DNA from: Kiritimatiellia bacterium
Lineage (GTDB): Bacteria; Verrucomicrobiota; Kiritimatiellia; RFP12; UBA1067
Direction: 5' to 3'
NCBI GenBank assembly: GCA_016296065.1
Contig: JAEDKA010000066.1
Span: 1 to 20,242, forward strand
Length of the DNA: 20,242 bases
Shown: piece by piece, positions 1 to 6,280 of the stretch
Layout: each line of letters begins with the position of its first letter
Position numbering within the stretch: position 1 is the stretch's first letter
Notes under the pieces: model-generated
Database searches by the model: none
What the model was told of the DNA's origin: nothing
Seen by the model: the letters and a program-made list of their open reading frames with translations, nothing else
Position numbers and translations under genes: made by a program

Positions 1-53
1 TAACTGGCCCATTGGAGACTTTCGCTCCAGACCTTGTATCATGTCCTGCGTAC

Positions 54-90
54 AAAAACAAGTCGCGGGATCGTGAGAACCCGCGACTTG
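54..90 (-). terminator. Intrinsic terminator of the HU gene
   Basis: A perfect 11-bp inverted repeat (CAAGTCGCGGG at 59-69 and CCCGCGACTTG at 80-90) encloses a 10-nt loop. Read on the minus strand it is followed at once by a TTTTTG tract (59-54). It lies 24 bases past the HU stop codon. Stem, loop and U-tract together make a textbook Rho-independent terminator. Bases 1-53 to its left hold no gene I can recognise. Confidence 0.9.
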
Positions 91-114
91 CGCATCCACA
101 GATGCCTGTTTCGC

Positions 115-408
115 TTAGGCGAGGACGGCGTCCTTCGCAGCCTTGCAGAGGCGGAATTTCGCCTTCGTGCGGGCAGGGATCTTGATCGTCTCGCCAGTCG
201 CAGGATTGCGGCCCGTGCGAGCCTTGCTCTTCGCCTTGAGCATCTTGCCAAGACCGGGGAGCATGATGCCCTTCGGGGTCTTCGCGCCTGCATAGGCGAT
301 CTTCAGCAGCTCGTCGTACGCGGCGACAGCCTGCTTCTTCGTGATGCCGGCGGCCTCCGCGATGGCGGCCATGATCTCGGTCTTCGTGGCGGGAACTTTC
401 TTTGCCAT
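115..408 (-). CDS. HU-family DNA-binding protein
   Basis: A 97-residue histone-like protein of the HU/IHF family that binds and bends DNA as a dimer in the nucleoid. The N-terminal helical part (about residues 8-45) is followed by the family signature GRNPATGETIKIPA (67-80), whose Pro sits at the tip of the DNA-binding beta arm, and by the closing segment rich in Lys and Ala. Length is the usual 90-100 residues. The start is an ATG with an AAGGA-type ribosome site about 8 nt upstream on the minus strand, in an otherwise A-rich leader. The gene stands alone, with its own promoter (475-503) and terminator (54-90). HU and IHF subunits cannot be separated reliably by eye. The extra Lys and Ala near the N-terminus and the lack of any partner gene fit a homodimeric HU. 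Confidence 0.95.
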   Translation of the reverse strand: MAKKVPATKTEIMAAIAEAAGITKKQAVAAYDELLKIAYAGAKTPKGIMLPGLGKMLKAKSKARTGRNPATGETIKIPARTKAKFRLCKAAKDAVLA

Positions 409-474
409 TTTTTTGATCCTTATTTTTTCACTAGTGAATGCACTCGAGATACTATCCCTTGTGCTTTTGCCTAT

Positions 475-503
475 AATATACCAATATTTGTTGTATCGCG
501 CAA
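475..503 (-). promoter_or_regulatory. Promoter of the HU gene
   Basis: On the minus strand TTGCGC (503-498) and TATATT (480-475) are separated by exactly 17 nt. The -10 box is preceded by TTGG, giving an extended -10 (TGGTATATT). The predicted transcript has a leader of about 60 nt that ends in the AAGGA ribosome site. The -10 environment (TTGGTATA) is shared with the promoters at 4304-4312 and 14443-14451. No experimental support. Confidence 0.6.
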
Positions 504-536
504 GGGGGAAATTGTGTTTTTTTTATTTTTCCCATA

Positions 537-593
537 CAACAGGTAGTGGCGGGGTCGGATGAAATCCGGAAACCGGGCCACACTACCTTGTTG
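537..593 (-). terminator. Stem-loop right after the ABC ATPase stop codon
   Basis: ACAACAGGTAGTG (537-549) is the reverse complement of CACTACCTTGTTGT (580-593) apart from one skipped base. On the minus strand this makes a hairpin of about 13 bp that starts directly after the TGA of the ABC ATPase gene. There is no U-tract after it (the minus strand continues A-rich), so it is not a canonical intrinsic terminator. It may act as a transcript 3' end or stability element, or it may be the edge of an interspersed repeat. Confidence 0.4.
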
Positions 594-1448
594 TCAGCGG
601 AGCGCCGACATACAAGATTTGGAAACGGCGCGCGCGCAGTCGGGCGTCGCCTTCGGGCAGCGGGGATGGAACGCGCAGCCGGTCGGCCAGTCCGTAGGCG
701 GGGGGACAGTCCCCGCGATTCCGACAAGCGGTGAGTCCTTCGGAAGGTCCAGCCGCGGCACTGCCGCAATGAGCCCCTGAGTGTATGGATGCATCGGCGA
801 GCCGAGAACCTCGGGGACAGTCCCCCTCTCCACGATCTCGCCCGCATACATGACATACACGTACTTCGAATACTGCGCGACAAGGCCGAGGTTGTGCGTT
901 ATGAGAAGGACCGCCGTCTTGCGCTCTTCCGCAACGCGGTTGACAAGATCTAGCACCTCCTTCTGCGTCGTCACGTCCAGCGCCGTCGTGGGCTCGTCGG
1001 CGATCAGGAGATCGGGCTCCTGCGCAAGCGCCATCGCGATCATCACGCGCTGCTGCTGTCCGCCGGAGAGATTGCACGGATACTTCCGCACCGTCTCCGC
1101 CGGCAGCCCCACCGCCGCGAGAAGCTCCTTCACGCGCGCGTCCGCGTCGTGTGCGCCGCGCAGCCCCTCCTCGATCTGGCGTCCGACGCGCATCACGGGG
1201 TTCAGCGACTGCATCGGATTCTGGAAGATGTACGCGATCCGCGGCGAACCTTCGATCGATCCCGAAATCTCCGCGCGGTCGACAAGTCCGCCGACCGCGA
1301 GCGCAGTGAGCGACTTGCCGCATCCGGACTCGCCTACGATCGCCACCCTTCCGTTCGCGGGAACGTCGAAGGAAACGCCCCTCACAGGCACGGACATCTT
1401 GCCTTCCATGCGAAAGGCGATGCGCAGATCTTTGACGCCAAGAAGCAT
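594..1448 (-). CDS. Oligo/dipeptide-type ABC transporter ATP-binding protein
   Basis: A 284-residue ATPase subunit of the OppD/DppD class, which powers import of peptides, nickel or oligosaccharides through an inner-membrane permease. Visible in order: Walker A GESGCGKS (39-46), Q-loop in FQNPMQ (75-80), signature LSGGQQQR (127-134), Walker B with catalytic Glu LLIADEP (147-153), H-loop His185, and the C-terminal oligo_HPY module with CAFHPRCP (258-265). Family members are usually about 320-330 residues. This one stops soon after the HPY motif, so the extreme C-terminal tail is shortened. The start ATG has a good GGAGG site about 10 nt upstream. It is the last gene of the minus-strand operon beginning at the 4.3 kb promoter, 16 nt after the preceding stop. 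No permease, binding protein or second ATPase is in the window, so substrate cannot be assigned. Confidence 0.9.
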   Translation of the reverse strand: MLLGVKDLRIAFRMEGKMSVPVRGVSFDVPANGRVAIVGESGCGKSLTALAVGGLVDRAEISGSIEGSPRIAYIFQNPMQSLNPVMRVGRQIEEGLRGAHDADARVKELLAAVGLPAETVRKYPCNLSGGQQQRVMIAMALAQEPDLLIADEPTTALDVTTQKEVLDLVNRVAEERKTAVLLITHNLGLVAQYSKYVYVMYAGEIVERGTVPEVLGSPMHPYTQGLIAAVPRLDLPKDSPLVGIAGTVPPPTDWPTGCAFHPRCPKATPDCARAVSKSCMSALR

Positions 1449-1464
1449 TCCTCGTCCCTCCGTT

Positions 1465-2139
1465 CTACTTCGCGGTCCTGAGCCTGAGCAGCTTCGTCGA
1501 CTTCGGTGGAACTACGACAGACAGCTCGCCTTCGACATCCGGCGGAATCGCCCTCTCCGTGAGATCGACCGCCTCCGCCCTCGCGCCCTTCGCGAAACCG
1601 AATTCCTCCAGCGGAACCTCGACGAGGCGCGGCGCATCCGCCGCGTTCCTTACAGCGACCTCGCGCAGCGTTCCGCGCCTTGCCGCGCATTCGCGCATCA
1701 GCACCTCGACGCGCTCGTCGCTCCGCACCACGCGCGGCGCATCCGCCGCGGCGAGCCACTCCGTCGCGGCGTCCGGACCCCAGAACGTCCGCTGCGCGCG
1801 CGACGCCTCCGCCGCGAGCGCGAACACCCTTTCGGCCATCGCATCGCGCCTGCGCGCGAAAACGCTGGGGACAGGTCCTCCGTCCCTCAATCGGCAGAGG
1901 TTGATCGTGGCGGACTTCCCGTCCTGCGAAATGCGGGCGCACATCTCGCATTCCGGACACTCCACGAACGTCGCGGTGCATGCGCCGCGGGTCACCGAGA
2001 GTATCTGCCGCGCGTCGGCGTAGATCTTCTCGCGGATGATGAAGGCCGCCGGAACCGCGAGCATGACCAGAAGTACGAACGCCGTAATATAGTATTCGAC
2101 ACGGCTTTTAGGAAGCCTGAGACGTCCGATCCCAATCAT
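1465..2139 (-). CDS. Single-span membrane protein with a CxxCxxC motif, unknown function
   Basis: A 224-residue protein I do not recognise. A short basic N-terminus is followed by one hydrophobic span (about residues 16-35) and a soluble remainder predicted to lie outside the membrane. Just after the span comes a cysteine cluster (Cys54, CPECEMC at 61-67, Cys82) that could bind a metal or form disulfides. The remainder is Ala/Arg-rich, mixed helix and strand, ending with a Lys/Arg-rich tail. Its ATG overlaps the TGA of the upstream DedA gene in an ATGA junction, which points to translational coupling, and the ABC ATPase follows 16 nt downstream. It could be an accessory protein for either neighbour. 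Residues 86-90 (DGGPV) are encoded by a degenerate copy of the GGGGACTGTCCCC word found twice in the next gene. Confidence 0.75.
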   Translation of the reverse strand: MIGIGRLRLPKSRVEYYITAFVLLVMLAVPAAFIIREKIYADARQILSVTRGACTATFVECPECEMCARISQDGKSATINLCRLRDGGPVPSVFARRRDAMAERVFALAAEASRAQRTFWGPDAATEWLAAADAPRVVRSDERVEVLMRECAARRGTLREVAVRNAADAPRLVEVPLEEFGFAKGARAEAVDLTERAIPPDVEGELSVVVPPKSTKLLRLRTAK

Positions 2140-2807
2140 TTGCGAGCACCCTTCCCCATGACGAGCTTCGACGCGAGGAAATACAGGGCGACGAGCGCAA
2201 GCGCACCGCCGATGACGAACGGAAGATTCGCCGCCGCCGCGTCCTTGCCCTTACGGCACAGCTCAAGGTACGATATGTCGGCGGTGGAGCGTCCGATGGC
2301 GAACCCGACCGCCGCGAGAATCGCCGTCCAGATGCCGGCGCCGAGTCCGGTGAAGAGCGCAAACGAGCCGAGCGGCATGCGCGATATCCCCGCGGGGATC
2401 GAGATGAGCTGACGTATCACCGGCACAAGCCTGCACACGAACGTCGTCGCCGCGCCGTAGCGGTTGAACACCTCGCACGCGCGCGCAAGCGGCTCGGGCT
2501 TCACGAAGAAGTACTTTCCGTACCGCTCGAGGAACGGACGGCCGAGCCACAGCGCGAGATAGTAGTTAGCGAAGGCGCCCGCAAGGGAACCGAGGACGCC
2601 GACGGCAATCGCCGCGGCAAGCGCGGGGAAAGGCGCGAGCGCGAGTTCCCCGCGAGCCGCGAGAAAGCCAGCCGGAACCATCACAACTTCGCTTGGGAAC
2701 GGAATGAAGCTGGACTCGACCGCCATGAAGACGAACACGAATACAAGCCCCCATGTCGGCGCAAGCGCCGCGATTGAATCGAGATGCGATGCGATTGTCT
2801 CAAGCAT
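2136..2807 (-). CDS. DedA-family (VTT domain) membrane protein
   Basis: A 223-residue polytopic inner-membrane protein of the DedA/VTT superfamily. Members take part in membrane homeostasis, and several are lipid-carrier (undecaprenyl phosphate) or phospholipid transporters. Family hallmarks are present: the re-entrant-loop segment ESSFIPFPSE with acidic residues 31 and 40, and the FxxRxxPxxR...AG motif (Arg126, Pro129, Arg132, Ala-Gly 139-140). Hydrophobic spans lie at about 20-50, 62-88, 145-170 and 193-213. Length matches the family. The gene begins only 2 nt after the stop of the upstream coiled-coil gene and overlaps the next gene by 4 nt, so it sits inside a tight operon. Its transported lipid cannot be deduced from sequence. 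Confidence 0.92.
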   Translation of the reverse strand: MLETIASHLDSIAALAPTWGLVFVFVFMAVESSFIPFPSEVVMVPAGFLAARGELALAPFPALAAAIAVGVLGSLAGAFANYYLALWLGRPFLERYGKYFFVKPEPLARACEVFNRYGAATTFVCRLVPVIRQLISIPAGISRMPLGSFALFTGLGAGIWTAILAAVGFAIGRSTADISYLELCRKGKDAAAANLPFVIGGALALVALYFLASKLVMGKGARK

Positions 2808-2809
2808 AG

Positions 2810-3142
2810 CTACTCCTTGCCGCCTTCTTCGCGCTGCGTCTGTCTGGCGCGCTCCGCCTCGAGGACGGCGTTAAGCCGCACGATCTCCGCCGTGACCTGG
2901 CGAGCCTCCGCGGACTTGCCCTTCTTGTTCAGCGCACGCGCGCGGTCGCGCAGCATCCGCACCTGAAGCTCGAGATTCTCGATGCGCTGCTGGGCGTCGG
3001 CCTTCGCGCCTGCCGCCATCTCGCCCTTGATCCTGCTGATCTCGGTGTGGAGTCCGCTGTCCTTCTCGTTCGAGCAGTGGATGTCTATCGCGCACGCGAT
3101 GATCGCGAGGAGAACGAGCGCAGCTATGACTATTGCTTTCAT
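2810..3142 (-). CDS. Small exported or anchored coiled-coil protein, unknown function
   Basis: A 110-residue protein without a recognisable family. A hydrophobic N-terminal segment (residues 3-19) ends in AIIAC, a possible but imperfect lipobox with Cys17. Alternatively it is a simple signal anchor. From about residue 33 to 100 the sequence is highly charged with heptad-like Leu/Ile/Val spacing, consistent with one long coiled coil. It therefore looks like a small periplasmic or membrane-tethered rod, broadly reminiscent of septum or envelope coiled-coil proteins, but I make no assignment. It lies 13 nt downstream of the methyltransferase and 2 nt upstream of the DedA gene, so it is part of the same operon. 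Confidence 0.75.
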   Translation of the reverse strand: MKAIVIAALVLLAIIACAIDIHCSNEKDSGLHTEISRIKGEMAAGAKADAQQRIENLELQVRMLRDRARALNKKGKSAEARQVTAEIVRLNAVLEAERARQTQREEGGKE

Positions 3143-3155
3143 AGTTTGCAGTATT

Positions 3156-4103
3156 TCAGTTTTTAACGGATTTCAGAACGGCGTATCCACGGCGCGGAAT
3201 CACCGCCACGTCCGGGAAGTATCTCCGCTGGACTGGTTCGAGCCCGGCCGCGTTTTTGCATACGGTGTAGCACACGCCGCCTGTCTTCAGCGCCCTTTTC
3301 GCCGTTTCGAGAAAGACGTCCGCGATGCGGTAGTCGCTGTAGTACGGCGGGTTGCCGACGAAGACGTCGAACGTTCCGTCCATGCGCGAGGGGCTGCCGT
3401 CATCTGCAAGAATCACCTCCGCGGCGATCCCGAACTTCGCCGCGTTCTCTCCTGCGGCCTCGACGGCGCGCGAATGCGAGTCGACCATGACGAGCGAGAC
3501 GGACGCCTTGTCGCCTTCTTTCAGCCTGTCGGCGACGAGGAGCCCGACAAGTCCGCAGCCGCATCCCATGTCCAATAGGTTTAATATTGAAGGCTGGATA
3601 TTGGATATTGGACACTGGATATTGGATATTGAAAGGTCCTTCGAGACGACCTCTGCGAGGGCGAGTCCGCCTTCGTCTAGCCGCCTGTGGCAGAAGCATC
3701 CGGGATAGCTCGTGAACATGAGCTTCTTCCCTCCCGGAACGCTTGCCGGCCATTCAGCCTTGAAGGATCGTATGCGGTCTGGATCGTCCTTCACCTTCGA
3801 CAGCAGGTCGTTCCTGTCGCGTTCGCGTCCGACGAAGTCGAGTTCGAACTTCGCGGGCTTAAGGAGGTGTATCTCCTGCAGCAGGTCGAGCGACAGCTCG
3901 CCGGACATGACCTTCGGCCCGGTGTGAAACTTTACGAGGTCCCACGGTCCTTCCGGAAGATGCGCCGAGCATATGCATTTAGCGTGCCATACCTTTTCGA
4001 TCGCATGGCGATGGTAGACGTCGAGGACGTGGCATGTGACGTCGCCCTCGAGCATCTTCGCGGTAAGATCCGCAGCCTTGTATCCAACGAGCAGTGTTCT
4101 CAT
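3156..4103 (-). CDS. RsmC-like class I SAM-dependent methyltransferase
   Basis: A 315-residue Rossmann methyltransferase with the layout of the RsmC/RlmG group: a degenerate N-terminal domain followed by a catalytic MTS domain. Motif I is LDMGCGCGLVG (177-187), the acidic ribose-binding residue follows in MVDSH (206-210), and the catalytic NPPY tetrad (251-254) is typical of N-methyltransferases acting on a base amino group. This suggests an RNA guanine N2-methyltransferase, though the target is unproven. Residues 158-173 just before motif I are encoded by a short tandem repeat (two copies of a 17-bp AT-rich unit) that looks like an in-frame insertion. The ATG has no clear Shine-Dalgarno and lies 7 nt after the stop of a truncated upstream gene whose promoter probably drives this operon. 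Confidence 0.85.
   Translation of the reverse strand: MRTLLVGYKAADLTAKMLEGDVTCHVLDVYHRHAIEKVWHAKCICSAHLPEGPWDLVKFHTGPKVMSGELSLDLLQEIHLLKPAKFELDFVGRERDRNDLLSKVKDDPDRIRSFKAEWPASVPGGKKLMFTSYPGCFCHRRLDEGGLALAEVVSKDLSISNIQCPISNIQPSILNLLDMGCGCGLVGLLVADRLKEGDKASVSLVMVDSHSRAVEAAGENAAKFGIAAEVILADDGSPSRMDGTFDVFVGNPPYYSDYRIADVFLETAKRALKTGGVCYTVCKNAAGLEPVQRRYFPDVAVIPRRGYAVLKSVKN
3591..3630 (-). repeat. Tandem AATATCC-type repeat inside the methyltransferase gene
   Basis: Read on the minus strand, two copies of CAATATCCAATATCCAG are separated by TGTC. Each copy itself contains two AATATCC words. The array is AT-rich within an otherwise GC-rich gene and encodes the low-complexity peptide SISNIQCPISNIQP immediately before SAM motif I. 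The frame is kept. Confidence 0.8.
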
Positions 4104-4110
4104 AATCGAA

Positions 4111-4296
4111 TTACGCTATTGCCGCGAAGAGGGACTTCACGAACCGCCGCGGGCGCACAAAAAACAGGAAATTCCCCGCAAGCTCGAGCTTGCGGATGTA
4201 CTCCGACTTGTCGACGTAGTAGTACTTCTCCTGCCGAAGACGCTTGAAGTCTGAGATCCCATAGGGTATCTTAAGATCTGTGCGCTTGGTATCCAT
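4111..4296 (-). pseudogene. N-terminal stump of an AAA-ATPase-like (PF09820) gene
   Basis: 61 codons starting at the ATG at 4296 match the N-terminus of the AAA-ATPase-like family (usually over 500 residues with a C-terminal PD-(D/E)XK nuclease-like domain). The recognisable stretches are LKIPYGISDFKRLR, YYYVDKSEYI and FLFFVRPRRFVKSLF. The last is the P-loop region, where the family has a Gly that is Val here (residue 53). The frame ends four residues later, so all ATPase and nuclease domains are lost. The stump keeps a consensus promoter 7 nt upstream and ends 7 nt before the methyltransferase ATG. It is most likely a decayed accessory gene. It may still be translated as a leader peptide. 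Confidence 0.7.
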
Positions 4297-4303
4297 GCCG
4301 TGT

Positions 4304-4312
4304 ATTATACCA
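4304..4312 (-). promoter_or_regulatory. Extended -10 promoter, predicted leaderless start
   Basis: The minus strand reads TTTTGGTATAAT followed by 7 nt and the ATG of the AAA-ATPase stump (4296). TGGTATAAT is a perfect extended -10. No convincing -35 is seen at 17 nt, as expected for this promoter class. Transcription would begin at or within a base or two of the ATG. This is the only good promoter visible upstream of the methyltransferase-to-ABC operon. Confidence 0.6.
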
Positions 4313-4505
4313 AAATTCGGGGCTTCATAGTGAACACTCATCGCCGGGCTGCGCCGGGCTTGGTAGGGCCGCCTCGCCGAGGCGGCCGCAATCACGTGAC
4401 ACTGTCTCACCACTCCCAATCCATCCTGACATATCAAACTCCCAATAGCGAAAGCAACCACAGAGCGGCGGTTGAAATACGCGCGGCACATTTGCCGCGT
4501 CACTT

Positions 4506-4618
4506 GCCGACGCGGCGAGACGCCGCATCTACTTGGCTCATTCGCGAGGAGCCGCTACCCAAGGAGACGCACCGTCCCGGTGCGTCACGCCGACGCGGCG
4601 AGACGCCGCATCTCCTTG
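4506..4618 (+). repeat. 25-bp direct repeat with internal hairpin, two copies
   Basis: Positions 4506-4530 and 4589-4613 are identical over 25 bases. Each contains GCGGCGAGACGCCGC, a 6-bp stem with an AGA loop, and each is followed by a near-identical pentamer (ACTTG or CCTTG). The copies are 83 bp apart and flank the GACGCACCG/CGGTGCGTC hairpin at 4566-4586. Variants of the same idea (GCGGC-A/T-rich-GCCGC) occur at 4485-4500 and 4775-4794. Confidence 0.8.
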
Positions 4619-4805
4619 AGTCGTCACTTATTGCAATATGTGACCGGGCGAGCACGGCAAACATCATAATGAAACTCCGACGGTTCACAAAACGCCTTCG
4701 CTACCGCTGCGGCATGGGCTTCGCGCTCCTCAACCGTCCGCATCCGACACGACAAGGCGGCCTCTTCCATGGAGACGCGGCAAATCCGCCGCGTTGCCCA
4801 AGGGG

Positions 4806-4898
4806 GTCCGTCGCGCGGGGCCTTGCGGCTGCTTCGCAGTTCGCGCTACGCGCTCACCCAACCCGACGCCTTCGGCGCGGGCGCATCCCGCGACGGAC
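4806..4898. repeat. Inverted repeat pair bounding a 93-bp segment
   Basis: GTCCGTCGCG (4806-4815) and CGCGACGGAC (4889-4898) are perfect 10-base inverted copies. The enclosed segment is rich in TTCGC/GCGCTACGCGC-type short palindromic words. It could be a small non-autonomous element or simply a folded repeat. No flanking target duplication is evident. Confidence 0.5.
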
Positions 4899-4992
4899 AT
4901 TCACAATACTCGCAAGAAATCAAACAATCGGGAGCATGCGAGAGTAGAGAATGGAAAGTGACTTTCTAGTGAACTGCTCCACGCCCTTTCTT

Positions 4993-5015
4993 GTTCCGTC
5001 GCGGAGCGACGGAAC
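4993..5015. repeat. 10-bp-stem hairpin
   Basis: GTTCCGTCGC (4993-5002), a GGA loop (5003-5005) and GCGACGGAAC (5006-5015) form a perfect short stem-loop. No T-tract follows on either strand, so it is not a terminator. It resembles the other hairpins of the island. Confidence 0.7.
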
Positions 5016-5217
5016 CCCCTGTGGGCGGCCGCAATCGCGCGGCATTGGCTCGTAATTCACGGACCATGTGGACGGCGGGAAGGCGAACGGGCACCGCTCA
5101 GAAAGAGTCGGATCGGCAGACGGAGCAACTCAAGTCAAACAGACCTGGACGGCCGATGACCTGCGCCCCGTTCCTGAAGCTTTTCTGAAAGAACGGCCTA
5201 TGGTAGTCCACTGACGT

Positions 5218-5251
5218 AAAAGGCGCGCGGCAGATGTGCCGCGCGCCTTTT
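5218..5251 (-). terminator. Strong (bidirectional) terminator of the carbohydrate cluster
   Basis: AAAAGGCGCGCGGC (5218-5231) and GCCGCGCGCCTTTT (5238-5251) pair perfectly over 14 bp with a 6-nt loop. The stem is GC-rich and ends in A4/T4, so either strand shows a stem followed by U residues. It lies 21 bases after the stop of the last gene of the cluster and marks the end of that transcription unit. Confidence 0.85.
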
Positions 5252-5272
5252 CGCGTAATTCCCTCACGGGGA

Positions 5273-6280
5273 TTAGATGCGGCCCTTCGACTTCATGAAG
5301 TTGAAGGACGGGATGACGGCTCCGTTGATGTCGTCGAAGTGCTGCTCGCACTCCACGACATACCACTGGACGCCGTCCGCGTCCGTGACAGGGAAGAGTC
5401 CGTCCCAGTCAACCGGCGTTGCACAGCGCTTGCCGTCCGCGTCGCAGCCGGGCTGGCCGAGGATTGCGTCGAACTTCTTGACGCCCGCGCCCATTCCGTT
5501 CTCCTTCGCGTGGAGCGTCGGCGAGCGGTGCGGATACTTCTTGTACTGGTCGATCGGGCTGAGTCCGGGGAACATGTCGCCGGCGCAGGTCGTCCAGCCG
5601 ACGTCCTGCTCCATGCACACGAGCTTGTCGGTGTTGGAGAAGAAGAAGTCCCAGAAGGACTGTCCGTTCATCATCTTGACGCCGTGCTCCCACGTGTGGT
5701 TGTGGAGGCCGATCTTGCAGCCCATCGTCGCGGCGACGGCAGCTGCCTTGTTGTAGAGGTCGCAGAGCTTCTTCGTGAAGTCGTCGATCTCCTGCGAGGG
5801 CTTGCCGATCTCGCCGCCCTGGCCGGTGGACCAGGAGCACCCGGGCGGGATGTTGCCGCCGCCGGGGCAGATCACGAGCGTGTTGCCGTAGGCGACCTCG
5901 AAGTCAAGCGTGCGCTTGAGCACGTCGGCGTCGAACTTGTTCTCCTTGAGATTGAAGCCGTACTGGGAGTTGTCGACGTGCGTACCGACGGCGACGAGTC
6001 CGGCGTCGGCGAGCATCGCCTTGAGTTCCGCCGGCTTCGCGTCGTAGTAGCCCGCGAACTCGACGCCCTCGAATCCGATCTCGCCGATCTTCTTGAGGGC
6101 CTTCGCGAGGGCGAGGGGCTTCTTCTCGTCCTGGGCGGGAATCCACCTGTTCAGCGAGTAGAGCTGGAGGGCGATCTTGCCGGGACGGCAGGACTTGCAG
6201 AACGTCGCGCAGCCGGGAGCGGCCGCGAACGCGGTGGTGGCGGCCATGCCGCCGAGGAAGTTTCTTCTTGAGAGGTTCAT
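5273..6280 (-). CDS. Tat-exported sugar phosphate isomerase/epimerase-like TIM-barrel protein
   Basis: A 335-residue xylose-isomerase-like TIM barrel (AP endonuclease 2 / IolE group). The N-terminus is a twin-arginine signal: SRRNFLGG (4-11), then a hydrophobic Ala-rich stretch, with APGC at 21-24 as a possible lipid-attachment Cys. Barrel landmarks include GFEGVEFAG (69-77), GLHNHTWEH (191-199), QDVGW (225-229), HAKE (257-260) and VVECEQHFDD (308-317), consistent with the Glu/Asp/His/Glu divalent-metal site of the fold. In related clusters such proteins act on 3-keto sugars or their enol intermediates as isomerase or lyase, but the reaction here is inferred. Its ATG shares a base with the stop of the upstream TIM-barrel gene (TAATG), so the two are translationally coupled. 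It is the last gene before the terminator at 5218-5251. Confidence 0.85.
   Translation of the reverse strand: MNLSRRNFLGGMAATTAFAAAPGCATFCKSCRPGKIALQLYSLNRWIPAQDEKKPLALAKALKKIGEIGFEGVEFAGYYDAKPAELKAMLADAGLVAVGTHVDNSQYGFNLKENKFDADVLKRTLDFEVAYGNTLVICPGGGNIPPGCSWSTGQGGEIGKPSQEIDDFTKKLCDLYNKAAAVAATMGCKIGLHNHTWEHGVKMMNGQSFWDFFFSNTDKLVCMEQDVGWTTCAGDMFPGLSPIDQYKKYPHRSPTLHAKENGMGAGVKKFDAILGQPGCDADGKRCATPVDWDGLFPVTDADGVQWYVVECEQHFDDINGAVIPSFNFMKSKGRI

Larger units (their letters stand above)
4313..5217. other. Non-coding island with many short hairpins and repeats
   Basis: About 0.9 kb without a supportable gene. It holds several GC-rich inverted repeats: a quasi-palindrome at 4367-4387, 9-bp arms at 4566-4586, 7-bp arms at 4775-4794, 10-bp arms at 4993-5015, and a wide pair GTCCGTCGCG/CGCGACGGAC at 4806-4815 and 4889-4898. 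There is also a 25-bp exact direct repeat (4506-4530 and 4589-4613). Open frames crossing it are compositionally repetitive (Arg/Pro/Ala) and match nothing. It looks like an accumulation of small interspersed elements between two operons. Confidence 0.7.

Noticed and set aside
1..53. Possible RNA 3' end or gene fragment at the left edge (short GGAG...CTCC hairpin)
   Set aside because: The 5-bp stem is too weak and no tRNA or coding signature is visible, so nothing can be called.
781..2412. A 543-codon plus-strand frame over the ABC, unknown and DedA genes
   Set aside because: It is antisense to three genes with clear family motifs and shows low-complexity Ser/Arg composition. It is a shadow frame.
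4506..4618. Possible CRISPR array from the repeated 25-mer
   Set aside because: Only two copies, 83 bp apart, with a spacer that itself contains a hairpin and no cas gene nearby. A simple interspersed repeat explains it better.
4300..4969. Several 60-215 codon frames in the hairpin island
   Set aside because: Their peptides are Arg/Pro/Ala-rich translations of the repeats. No start site, ribosome site or family resemblance is seen.
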